From Prorocentrum cordatum (taxonomy: Eukaryota > Sar > Dinophyceae > Prorocentrales > Prorocentraceae), in contig CAUYUJ010015510.1 of NCBI GenBank assembly GCA_963575745.1, positions 242,748 through 306,747 of the forward strand: a stretch of 64,000 nt of DNA, written 5' to 3'. The notes beneath the pieces were generated by a model. It worked only from the letters and a program-made list of their open reading frames with translations, made no database searches and had not been told where the DNA came from. Both the position numbers and the translations under genes were made by a program. Below, in pieces: positions 20,601 to 28,059 of the stretch. The stretch's first letter is position 1, and each line of letters opens with the position of its first letter.

Positions 20601-23600
20601 GCAGAAGAAAACAGATTGTCTTCTCACCGCATCGGCCCAGCTGCCGAGAACGAGAAGAACATCGAGGCATGCAAAACATTCTTCGAACAGAATGCACTGG
20701 ATCGAGTGGCTTTGGGTCATGACCCTAATGTTCCTACATCCGTATGGAGGGCAGCTGATGACACAGCACAGCCAGCCCCACCAGGCCCATTGCCCGATCC
20801 ACTGCAACCTGGACCGCAATCGATCAAAGCGTCGCAACCATCGACTCCAGAGCCTAAAGCAGAACAACAACCAGCAGATCAGCTCCCAAAAGCTGAGGCG
20901 GTACCGATCCCTGATGACGGCACCGACCTTGAGGCAATGGAGCTGGAGGCAACTCCTGCTGAGGAGGAGCCTTCTCCACATGAGATGAATATATTGTCAT
21001 GGCAGGACAGTTGTGAGCGTTCCATGCACGAGGATACCAGCAAGCTCGGGATCTTCGACAACTCATGCACTATTCGCGAATGGAAGGTACAGTATGGCGT
21101 CAAAGATGAACATCCATACATGTGCCCAATGTTGCGGGGCACGAAAGCGACCAATGGATTTGCCTGCATCGAAGACCGAGAGTGGTACGAGCAGCTACTG
21201 CATGATGATAGTGTAATTGCTCATGCGCCTGACATTGCACAATCTGGTTGTTTCCCAGAATGGAAATGGATACCATTACCACATTACGACGATGTACGTT
21301 ATGGTCCTGAGCTAATTGATGAAGAATGGCTGGGAACAAACAAATACATGAGCAAAGACATCACGACTATGTTACGCCATGAGATTCACTACAAAAAGTT
21401 TTGGATCAACCAATTTCATGACAGACGTATTAATATCTGGGATGAAACAACAAAGAATGATTGGAATATTCCAAGCAATTGGAAATCATTTAAAGAAATG
21501 GTTGAATGGAAATTCCGAGATCGCAAAGAAAGACACAATGGACCATCCATGGAAGCGGCAGTGGCACATTTCAAGAAAGACGGTGAAAATGATGGATACA
21601 CCGATTGGAACGACTACTATCCGATATTCATTATTCGTGCGTTCCAGAAGCATATTGACCCGCAGAAAAACAGAATCGAGATATACGCCAAGCCGATTCC
21701 TGACGGAGGTGACCCCAGCACTTTTGACTGGAACAGCGTTATTGCTATTCGGTGCGTCGGTGGTCACAGTTGTGTCAACCCATCTTCAAAGCCATGGAAC
21801 ATGGGATGGGAGAGCTTACAGTGGACAGATATCAAATATCTCCATCATGGAACAGCATCCCGCGCCTGGAAGAACATACTGAAGACAGGGATCATTCCTG
21901 GATATGTTGAACCACACTCTCAGAGAGACAGAACTTATAAACCATCGCAGCGATCTGAGGCATTCTTCAGTTCTAGCACATATTTGAACAACGTTCAAAA
22001 GAACCCACATACTTCAGTGGAATCGTACAAGTTCAACAGCTACAAGAACGAAGTCGAGCTGGTGATCAACATGGAGATCGCCACAAAAGCAGGTTGCAGA
22101 TTTTGGTTGGGTGCTCAGGGCGCTATCATGACTGAGGACGTGGTACCCGCTGCGGCAATTATTGCAATTCGCCGCCTCAAACCACACCACATGCATGGCC
22201 AGCAGCTGTGGCCAGACGGCGACCCATGGGACTACCCGCCATTGGCAGCCAGAGAGCCATTGAGCAAGTACGAGATTTGCGCCTGCCTTCCTGGAGAACT
22301 TATTGACGACCCACCTGGATTGGCACCTATCGACCCCGACCAAGACATGGAGCCTCCAAGGATGACGCCAGCATCAGCACCCTCGGCCAGGCCGGGGGAA
22401 ACCCCTGCTGGCCGTACATCCGCAGAGGACGCCTTGGACGAGCAAATAGTACGTGCTATGATCCAGGAGACCAATCACAAAGCAGATGATAAAGAATGGT
22501 TGATTGCATTATCACATTGTCGTGAAGCTCTTCGACCAATCACAGCAAAGATCATGCAAAAAGATTGGGATCGTCGTCCTGCATTTAACGATGTTCGAAT
22601 GGGCGACTTCATTGTCATTAAGAATTGGGGTTCTACCAAATGCTTCCACTACGACAACCATTGGCCCAAAGGCAATCACAATACCAAGATTGCCTTGTCC
22701 AAGGGACACATATATGGTCCAATCATCCATTTCGGCATCTTCGACAAGTTCTTTGCGGTACAAGTACCTATTCTCAACTACGGTTTACGATGGGTAAATA
22801 TCTGGTATAATGACAAAAGCATGCCCCTCAAGGGCGTTGTATTTGCATTGCCGATTCGTATCGAAGAACACGCCATCGATCCTACATGGATGGAGACTGC
22901 CCTGAAAGGCCCGACATCTTGCAGCGAGGAGATACTGCAGCACAAGGTTAGCGGTAGCTTACCATACCTTGGAATGCCTAGCATACATAGACCACGTATT
23001 CCGCGTACACCACCAAGAAGGCCCGCTCCACGGACACCTGATCCAGACGAGCTGGTGGCCACACCTGCCGAGGACAACGCTCAGACGGGCGACATTCCTC
23101 GACAGGGTACAGCATTATCGCATGATCCACTGATCACCGTAATCGTGGACATATCAAATATCGTTCTTACTGCAGATGAGAAAGCTGCGAACGACAACAT
23201 GAGGGCAGACCTCTCGGCAGACATCCAAGCAGAAGAGCAGATCGAGGCAAGCATCCTCGATAACATCATTGATCCGCCATCGAATTTCCTTGATCATCCA
23301 GACTACGACCCCGACGAGGATTCAAGATGGATTAGACAGTCTGATGATTGCCGCGTGTATTGTTGGACATCGGCGTTATTGGTGGATTCGCCTATGATCA
23401 AGATGAGGCAGATCATTGAGATACACAGTGGCGCAGACAGAATCGTAATGGACAAAATTCAGTCACATTTACAATTTGAAATTCGATTTGGATCGAAAGC
23501 ATGGAACGCGGAGTCATATCATTTGAACTACAATCATACCCACAAGTGGGCGCATGACTTACCCAATTGTGGTGCAGATCACTTTTTCAAAAAGTTGGTA

Positions 23601-25433
23601 CACTACCTCGACCCAGAGACTATCGAGGAGTCGACCACTGGCATCTTTCAATGGATTTCCAAAGTATACCAGAACATCTTGAAAGATAGTATTGTGGAGC
23701 TACCAGATTTCGCCAAGGAAGTCATCCATGACAACCATCCTGCACTTCAGGCATTGCGTGACCTATACAAAAATTGTACTGCGACATACGGTGATCCAGA
23801 GTTTCCTGTGTGGGAAGAGCTGGTGGAAACACCTGCTGCGCCTCGAGAGGAAGGCGCCGAGCAGGATATTCCCCAGGACCCAGGCAGTGTTGCGTCTGCA
23901 GCTCCCGATCAGGAGACTATGGTACGTATCATAGCTGAACAGACGGGACTCAAGCGCGAGGAGGGCGACAACGAGGCTACCTTGCAGAAGCAGGCTCGCC
24001 GTCTTCGTGAGGAGAACGTATGCCATGGCGGTACTGAGGATACCGACAACGTCAAGATAGAGTACAAAGGACTGCCAGGGGAAAGGTTGTCTCGGATCGA
24101 GATCGAGGGTTTAAGCAGATCGATCGCTTCCAGACCAAACACCGAGATCAATCGTGAGGCGATCAATCAGATCGGTCAGAGCCTCGCTCGCGGTCAGGAC
24201 ACCCGCTGGGGATCCCGCGATCACCTGACTTCGGCAGGGGCCCCCGAGACGATCTTGCATCCCATACCGCTCTGTAACAATTGCGGTCGAGATCTGTCCC
24301 TCGGTATCGTCACAGGTGACGGCACACTCTGTGATATATGTTGGCAATACACTGTGGCCGTAGGCGCCACAGGTAAGAGCACCGCCACACAGAGTGACCT
24401 CGCGTACCTCCAGAAGTTGACGAACTGGATCAAGACGACGTTGTCCGAGGACCAGGTCGCGAGATACATGAAGGATGGCGCACATGTCATTATGACGGGT
24501 GCGCGATCCCCCATAGGCGCAGAGAAAGATCAGTTGCGGAGATTGGCCAATACGTCCAAGAAGAGGTATCAGAAGTGGGTCGAAGCCGGTAGCCCGCCTG
24601 CACACGAATGCAGATTAATGGGCGAATCCGAGGACGACCGACCTCTGTACTACCCATACGCCAATCTCATTCAACGCTTTCTCAACGACCTCAGATTCCA
24701 TCATCAGATGACAGGAGCCCGCGTGAATGTCGGCAAGAAGCCCTGGAGAGTCGAGGACATGCGCGACGCGTGGGACATCCTTGACGTCAGTATTAGGACA
24801 GGACAGGCTGGTCGGAGAAAGTGGTGGCTGAACGAGGGACGCATTGACAGGCAGACGCGGCAGGCGCGCGGACTGATTACGGTTTCTCTCCCTCGAGGGG
24901 ACGGAACCCGTGAACAGTTCACCCAGCGCAAGCTTGCCGCGATTGCCAACGAGCTGGTAGGCTCCCTCGATCCGTCACACACTGACCAGAGGGGGGGTAG
25001 TACAGGGATGAGAACCGATCCAGATACACGCTCCCAACAGTCCGATGACGCCATGGAGCCGCGGCCGCCGCCGCGGCCGCCGCCGCGCCCTGCTCCTGGC
25101 GACGCCGCTGCATCCAGCGCCTCAGGCGCAGAGGACTACATGCCCGCGATGCCGCGCGCCAAGAGAGCACGTACATCTGATTACGCTGCTTACTGGCGCC
25201 ACAATCTCGAGGACAGCGATTGGGGTCTTCGATACTGGAGTTATTACATCAAATGTTGGATCTACATTGCGATCAACAACGACGAGTACGTGTACATCCA
25301 GGATATCACGTACAACGATTGGTTCCGCAACTGGATCCCGAGGACCACTTGGGAAACGTTTACGACAAGCTATGTGACGTACAACGGCCAGAGGGTGTGG
25401 GACCGCAGATTCTACAAGGACGGCGACGCGTAG
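14676..25433 (+). CDS. Copia reverse transcriptase-RNase H plus ~2,700-residue extension (ORF2)
   Basis: Open from 14676, overlapping ORF1 by 22 nt in the -1 frame. It has no ATG at its start (first near-cognate TTG at 14694), so it is presumably reached by frameshifting, or the gene has a disabling indel. Residues below count from that TTG. Reverse transcriptase spans about 170-420 with YVDD at 362-365. RNase H has FTDAS at about 625-629, SSTESE, and LEDNQAV near 793. After RNase H (about residue 870), an ATG at 17763 begins a Trp/Asp/His-rich region without recognised domains. Residues ~2270-2495 resemble Tpt1/KptA RNA 2'-phosphotransferase: KNRIEIYA, RCVGGHS (R2353, H2358), YLHHGT (HGT 2385-2387), QGAIMTEDVVP. 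CxxC-x15-CxxC lies at 3194-3216. The C-terminus is Trp/Tyr-rich after a Pro/Arg linker. Role of the extension unknown. Confidence 0.85.
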   Translation, partial: VRDRAALRVWTRQDKQVNNFRTTTSGGPTWNTVERRITYDTDNGDVIRDENVKGVTNKEILYAKLPGGPRDITTVLYYRQLPQQHDGEERALVFVDNEGTDFGTLNPLIRKFTQSVAIPTMPRETNYMPAHRDKIPDSTWSRPALVTRNLSKKEVAAEPRAQEALRKEYERLETKQTWMLETVAEKADIESQAIRNGTKVHFFNILELSSVKHEELPPDLRKFKGRVVVQGNTGKDETGLAAIFADAASSASHIEASKLCDATALLPQYAGGQSDAPGAYTQALLYGDGRIDPVDTWITIPKWRQPTSWSKYNNPVCRLRLALYGHPLAGVFWERKCRTCLESVGFEPISGWECVWRHNKLGLILSVYVDDFKLAGPAHNLQTGWDYIRKSGIDLDPPTPYSQYLGCGQQAYDVPQSIFDKRMSTIRPMLPAHNEKEYNTAKHVRGIRHDMLGFTDQCIERYLECASKRAQGKGSRRKRSDSPRASRSKSPSSSGSVARPTSVLNARTRSSSPAKSIDTTSTNTIPATYHDLPDAETPGIEDTSFTESDYSDEGVLGQDAASVLMKILYLARCCRFDLLHPVCMLAREITKWNTTCDKRLHRLICYIKTTRTHCLHGWIGDSSDKLSIMLFTDASFADCITSSKSTTGVFAALVGPNTFFPVNAVCKKQTVVSHSSTESEIVALDSALRLEGLPLLSFWEAVVGVAKTCKEKNTCLSCHRHVDPAIGPTLAAKKKRKPSPRKALPTRGSSPRRRQLPLNTDLPTTPKKRTISHEGTVLHVDPEPAPEISAPKVRLIVLEDNQAVIKIVQKGRTPALRHLHRTHRINLDWMCETCQIEHIELKYVGTKEQIADMMTKHFETKKADLWKDLLEHSLIFPVTPIQCPPIRGPRRPDGLPHEAEPPKLNGCPEICKILLTEKERWGEVGSECGFQCVGQANHEGLCACMYHYGVPAADTASRTPRSRARSPHGRHPRHPPSPQRDAERVRTLIIRSHRSNFTTRATKLTSILFVACEANISEIGSNPDPSIHEMDQAQPLNLVGWPIGYDKEYDPNARDDDRVGFAYHAQTGRPRDPEDGYIYIHQRRADRSGEFDLRVPDESSIRELARFASVEAKKWASTESGSVGGNANYEYNTFTATPWLSFMRAMCMISSLFNRNPSVQDSVRGLHDHLNATIPGSDRKCPPSNFTTMILKTEWMMIHNDWSKIGSAVLGQYTDDSVTDTQNYYNNGLSAPSDVYQNGLVTPCYAPKIDRAMAKLPTRPPGIARTSDTSGHIGHIVEDNLVTNTRAFSDLTQTKKFRRKLTTWLTARGGFGSIGSNPKTVATPSDHTNGWVAILDDPQETERTYRWTPYNEGNDFFGDAADHMGSNDPGMTPGNDVDPFELDHAKYSVFCGGRLVSTLLSDNGWHSLVQEDLGLLLHHACGPSGHAYKWTNLYTDSTWIMHPKKGAKGAKHKKYPTFGIDELNAAQMRIDLAKASNTALVPLFMPCLNRAEYMGGATLEHLSTMIRDDIMMWAFSFGNYREWFRQNDTPIGQDCVLLPEAGYEGVRYGMEELRKQRFEKEESRINALLNNQFENTLEQRNMIRKIREARGLMFQSDNASIKKWRELNETIWEYWANDFPSSIKQRHYHRGLNAMVVWSANDIACANPGQNTIDMRRHHSRAPTNVHELQKMECEGGVPTLMPVHVLVDVSRFVDVMQYFRCPTVMGPGKAAQWGAHPNFDHHTSDLITIMQNRGITVLPSDHWVDTYDRVTPQAWHAKQNNHNMAMFTTQFCDAVCYRNFCALIQSLPSQPYPFRPPLLTSVTDNQAYTQAKEIMAALDFREKLTNEWKRDLSLTTLMTQTANEMAHCAWMASCAEGTLPASLPAETGDTTEPTPGRSTRTPATDPSDPDQTLPDNDPWVMAYNDLFQYLMLLIKEYPGAWASWHSLEKDELLEPKIVKTVEDAHAVTWVVFEQFLRQIKELDGDDNATKSRLIAEENRLSSHRIGPAAENEKNIEACKTFFEQNALDRVALGHDPNVPTSVWRAADDTAQPAPPGPLPDPLQPGPQSIKASQPSTPEPKAEQQPADQLPKAEAVPIPDDGTDLEAMELEATPAEEEPSPHEMNILSWQDSCERSMHEDTSKLGIFDNSCTIREWKVQYGVKDEHPYMCPMLRGTKATNGFACIEDREWYEQLLHDDSVIAHAPDIAQSGCFPEWKWIPLPHYDDVRYGPELIDEEWLGTNKYMSKDITTMLRHEIHYKKFWINQFHDRRINIWDETTKNDWNIPSNWKSFKEMVEWKFRDRKERHNGPSMEAAVAHFKKDGENDGYTDWNDYYPIFIIRAFQKHIDPQKNRIEIYAKPIPDGGDPSTFDWNSVIAIRCVGGHSCVNPSSKPWNMGWESLQWTDIKYLHHGTASRAWKNILKTGIIPGYVEPHSQRDRTYKPSQRSEAFFSSSTYLNNVQKNPHTSVESYKFNSYKNEVELVINMEIATKAGCRFWLGAQGAIMTEDVVPAAAIIAIRRLKPHHMHGQQLWPDGDPWDYPPLAAREPLSKYEICACLPGELIDDPPGLAPIDPDQDMEPPRMTPASAPSARPGETPAGRTSAEDALDEQIVRAMIQETNHKADDKEWLIALSHCREALRPITAKIMQKDWDRRPAFNDVRMGDFIVIKNWGSTKCFHYDNHWPKGNHNTKIALSKGHIYGPIIHFGIFDKFFAVQVPILNYGLRWVNIWYNDKSMPLKGVVFALPIRIEEHAIDPTWMETALKGPTSCSEEILQHKVSGSLPYLGMPSIHRPRIPRTPPRRPAPRTPDPDELVATPAEDNAQTGDIPRQGTALSHDPLITVIVDISNIVLTADEKAANDNMRADLSADIQAEEQIEASILDNIIDPPSNFLDHPDYDPDEDSRWIRQSDDCRVYCWTSALLVDSPMIKMRQIIEIHSGADRIVMDKIQSHLQFEIRFGSKAWNAESYHLNYNHTHKWAHDLPNCGADHFFKKLVHYLDPETIEESTTGIFQWISKVYQNILKDSIVELPDFAKEVIHDNHPALQALRDLYKNCTATYGDPEFPVWEELVETPAAPREEGAEQDIPQDPGSVASAAPDQETMVRIIAEQTGLKREEGDNEATLQKQARRLREENVCHGGTEDTDNVKIEYKGLPGERLSRIEIEGLSRSIASRPNTEINREAINQIGQSLARGQDTRWGSRDHLTSAGAPETILHPIPLCNNCGRDLSLGIVTGDGTLCDICWQYTVAVGATGKSTATQSDLAYLQKLTNWIKTTLSEDQVARYMKDGAHVIMTGARSPIGAEKDQLRRLANTSKKRYQKWVEAGSPPAHECRLMGESEDDRPLYYPYANLIQRFLNDLRFHHQMTGARVNVGKKPWRVEDMRDAWDILDVSIRTGQAGRRKWWLNEGRIDRQTRQARGLITVSLPRGDGTREQFTQRKLAAIANELVGSLDPSHTDQRGGSTGMRTDPDTRSQQSDDAMEPRPPPRPPPRPAPGDAAASSASGAEDYMPAMPRAKRARTSDYAAYWRHNLEDSDWGLRYWSYYIKCWIYIAINNDEYVYIQDITYNDWFRNWIPRTTWETFTTSYVTYNGQRVWDRRFYKDGDA

Positions 25434-25450
25434 TGAGTCGGCCGCAAGGC

Positions 25451-25502
25451 CCACTGCTCAAGTGCAGAACTTCCGTTCATCAAAGTTCGCCTTGAGCGGT
25501 GG
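25451..25502 (+). promoter_or_regulatory. Long hairpin just after the ORF2 stop
   Basis: CCACTGCTCAAG (25451-25462) pairs with CTTGAGCGGTGG (25491-25502), 12 pairs with one G-T. An inner stem GAACTT/AAGTTC lies in the loop. It starts 18 bases after the stop codon. Function unknown; perhaps transcript stability, export or packaging. Confidence 0.55.
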
Positions 25503-25640
25503 CTAATACATTCTTTTAGGCCACTTCAATCTGTCACACAAGTGGCCATACACACATATAGATATCTTTTGCGATCACCGAGGCAGCCTCCTAAGGAGCA
25601 ACGCCAACGGGAGTCGCCAAACAGATTTTATACATCATTT

Positions 25641-25799
25641 TCGTGTTGATCAACACGACATTTTCTCCTGGCCAGGTACTTGCTTTAACACAGATTTGCA
25701 TTTCTTTCAGGATCGTGTTCGTCAACACGATCTGGGCATACATTTGCTTTTAGGCAGACTTGTGTTTGATTTCAAGATTGTGTTCATCAACACGATCTT
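25641..25799 (+). repeat. Tandem hairpin array in the copia 3' UTR
   Basis: Three hairpins of one design, spaced 63-70 bp: TCGTGTTGATCAACACGA, a perfect 18-base palindrome, at 25641-25658; GATCGTGTT-CGTC-AACACGATC at 25711-25732; and AAGATTGTGTT-CATC-AACACGATCTT at 25774-25799 (one G-T pair). Sequences between them also share CAGA(C)TT(T)G-type blocks, so this is a tandem duplication of a structured unit. Confidence 0.7.
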
Positions 25800-25866
25800 A
25801 GCATGCATATTTTAACAATTTAACAATATTGCGTCGAGAATAATCTGATGGCTGGTGGCAACACCT

Positions 25867-25887
25867 GCCTCGCAAATCTTGCGAGGC
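25867..25887 (+). promoter_or_regulatory. Short strong hairpin in the copia 3' UTR
   Basis: GCCTCGCAA-ATC-TTGCGAGGC, a perfect 9-bp stem with a three-base loop, 68 bp after the hairpin array. A T-run does not follow, so a bacterial-type terminator reading is not appropriate. Confidence 0.6.
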
Positions 25888-26168
25888 GGTTTACGTTGCC
25901 TTGATGCTCAGATCTTCTTTCTCCGCCTACCTTTGTCTCATTCTTCTCCTCCCTCGAGTGCCGAAGCGTTTTGGGGGGCGCACCGAGGGGGCGGCAAAGA
26001 CCGCCTGGAGAAGAAAAAGAGACCCAAGGTATCTCTTCTTACCTCACTTTGCAGCTGTGGCTTCGCTGACTTTTAGCCCAGCTGCCTTTTCAGACTTAAG
26101 GTAAAGGAGTTCTGAGGTTACGGATTCCATCCTCCTGATCCCGAGTCCTGCCTTCACGGGCGGGATTC

Positions 26169-26179
26169 GGGACGGGGGG
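26169..26179 (+). promoter_or_regulatory. Polypurine tract
   Basis: GGGACGGGGGG directly before the 3' LTR, the expected primer for plus-strand synthesis. One C interrupts the purines. Confidence 0.75.
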
Positions 26180-26375
26180 TGTGTATGGAACCCGTGTAGT
26201 ACCCTCATATATACTCCTTATCCTTACCTCTCCCGCACCTGGCCGTTTGGGCTCAGGTACTGAGTTGGAGCGATCGTACCTTGATCGCTTGGGAGGGAAA
26301 GATATCCATCTATCCCTCCATCTCTCTACCAACGGATCAGGGGTTCTGTACTCTTGTACTTCAACCCCATACACA
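26180..26375 (+). repeat. 3' LTR of the copia element
   Basis: 196 bp, TGTGTATGG to CATACACA. It differs from the 5' LTR only at the twentieth base (G instead of A). Followed by the right GGTCC duplication. Confidence 0.95.
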
Positions 26376-26380
26376 GGTCC
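26376..26380. other. Target site duplication GGTCC, right copy
   Basis: Identical to 8394-8398. After it, LINE A sequence resumes. Confidence 0.9.
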
Positions 26381-27838
26381 GCCCAGGCCCCGCTGGAGGC
26401 GGAAGGGGAGGCGGAGAGGCTGGCTGCTCGCTGCCTCGCTCCCTGCTGCTTGCCTCGGCTTCGCCCTCCCGTCTCGCGCGTCCCTGCGCGCCCCTGCCGC
26501 TGCCGCACTTTCCGTCACTCTCTGCCCCGCGGAGCGCATCCGCCCGCTTCCTGGCGACAGGGTCCGGTCTCTCATCCCTGCAGCCAGGTGGGCGCTGGAT
26601 CGAATGTATGATGAGGATTCGGTGCGCCGCGGCCACGTGCGAGGAGGCGGGGACGCGCTGCGCACGGAGCTGCTGGACATCGAGTCGCGGCTCTGGGCGA
26701 CCCTGCAGTCCACCTCGCGCTCCCTCACGGCGGGCTTGGCGAGCTTCTGCACGGCGGTCGAAGGCCGATTGGGGCGCCGTGGAAGCGCAGGTGACCAACG
26801 TGCAGGACGACGACGCTGCCCAGCTGCGCCGGGAGATGGATCAAGGGAGGTAAAACCATGCGCTTAGTAGAGTGCAGTGAACGGCTCCGCGTGTCGGAGT
26901 GGTTCCCGTCGGGGTGGATGTTCTGCCCCCTCCAATGGATGAGCTGCGCCGCGAGCTCGGGGTCGTCTAATCCACGGAGACTGCGCCGCTCCCTCATGGG
27001 CCAGCATGGTCGCGCACGCCTGGGCCGCGCGTCCTGGTCCTCCACGCCCAGACAGCAGCGGCGAAGGAGGCGGTCGCGGGCACGCTGCGCCCTCTGCTGG
27101 CTGACGCCCAGGTGGCGGCCACGGCTCACATGGCTCGAGTCGGAGATCGGCGACAGAATGGATTTTGTCCGTCGAATATACAGAAAATGCGAAGAATGCT
27201 CAGTCCATCTACGGAACATGTGATTAAAGGTTCCGTATGTTCGACGAAACAAGCAATTTTGGGGCACAAGTTTGAAGTCGATCCCCTAATCGATTGGAGG
27301 ACCTGGAGGGCGAGGTCCTGTCGCAGCGGTTCGTGCTCCGCTTCAAGGGCGAGCGTGGCCTTGCGCCCCAGAGGGCCAGCAAAGTTCTTGGGACCATGCG
27401 GATCGGGACCTCGGACTGGCGCCGCTTCGGCGGCTGGGCCCCTGGAGGCGAGCCCGTCAAGGTGTCCATCGGGCCCGACAAGAATCGCTCGCAGATTACC
27501 CGCGATCGGCCACGCGCAGAGAGGGGGGCAGGGGCAGGGGGGAAGGCTTCTTATAAGCACCCCTGCTTCTGAGAAGGCACGGGCCTTGTCTGTAGAGGTT
27601 GGGCTGGCGCCTTCTAAGAATGTGGCTACTTCTAAGAAGACCCCCCCTCCCCCTGCCCCCCCCCTGCGCGCCGCCAGCGCGAGCTCGCCCTGCAGGAGCT
27701 CATTGTCGCCCTCCTGCCGCACATGGGGAGCGGCCGCGTCTGTGTGGACAAGTCGGGGGCTGCCCTCAGCAAGAACCGGCGTCATTTCATCGAGGTCGAA
27801 GTCGAAGGGCCCGCCTCGGTGCCTCGCGTCCTCTGGTA
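26381..27838 (+). pseudogene. LINE A ORF1, 3' part
   Basis: Continuation of ORF1 after the copia element. A helical segment (LRTELLDIESRLWATLQS, about 26660-26715) matches the coiled-coil part of LINE B ORF1 (LRTELEGLVASTVGD). Frames break near 26760-27290, where similarity is lost. From about 27294 the RNA-binding C-terminal domain is recognisable: RFVLRFKGERGLAPQRASKV and SIGPDKNRSQI align with RFLIKFNGATGLASKKVSKV and LGPDKSPRQV of LINE B. The foldback element at 27506-27677 interrupts it; beyond, ELALQELIVALLPHMGSGR to RRHFIEVEVEG aligns with the end of LINE B ORF1. Confidence 0.7.
27506..27677. mobile_element. MITE-like foldback element, copy 1
   Basis: 172-bp non-coding element with long imperfect terminal inverted repeats: GCGCAGAGAGGGGGGCAGGG-type sequence on the left and its complement ending CTGCGCGCCGCCAG on the right. 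Internal CTTCTTATAAG/CTTCTAAGAAG-type hairpins. CGCGA flanks it on both sides (27501-27505 and 27678-27682). Removing the element and one CGCGA restores the LINE A ORF1 frame and its alignment with LINE B. A second copy lies at 56943-57112. No transposase seen, so it would be non-autonomous. Confidence 0.8.
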
Positions 27839-28059
27839 GAACTGCAACGCGCGGGCTCTGGGACTGGACCACCAGGCTTTGCTGCTGCTGGATCGCGTGG
27901 CCTTCGCGCCCGACGATCGAGGTTGGTGCCTCTGACCATCTCGGGGAGCTCTGTGGAGGACCGCGGGAGGTCTTCCGCGCCTCCACCTGGAACGCCTCGC
28001 GCTTTCATGCACCGCGACCCGCCGACGGCGGCCGAGCGGGCTGCCCACCTCAGGCAGTG

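Larger units (their letters stand above)
8399..26375 (+). mobile_element. Giant Ty1/copia-type LTR retrotransposon (18 kb)
   Basis: A complete element of 17,977 bp: 5' LTR, possible primer-binding site, ORF1 (Gag, protease, integrase), ORF2 (reverse transcriptase, RNase H and a very long extra region), structured 3' UTR, polypurine tract and 3' LTR. LTRs are 196 bp, begin TGTGTATG and end CATACACA, and differ at one position (A versus G, twentieth base), so insertion is recent. GGTCC is duplicated at both sides. Integrase before reverse transcriptase is the copia order. Usual copia elements are about 5 kb; most of the excess is ORF2 sequence after RNase H. GC content is visibly lower than the flanks. 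It lies inside LINE A. Confidence 0.95.

Noticed and set aside
25867-25887. Intrinsic transcription terminator
   Set aside because: A strong hairpin, but no T-run follows and the genome is eukaryotic.
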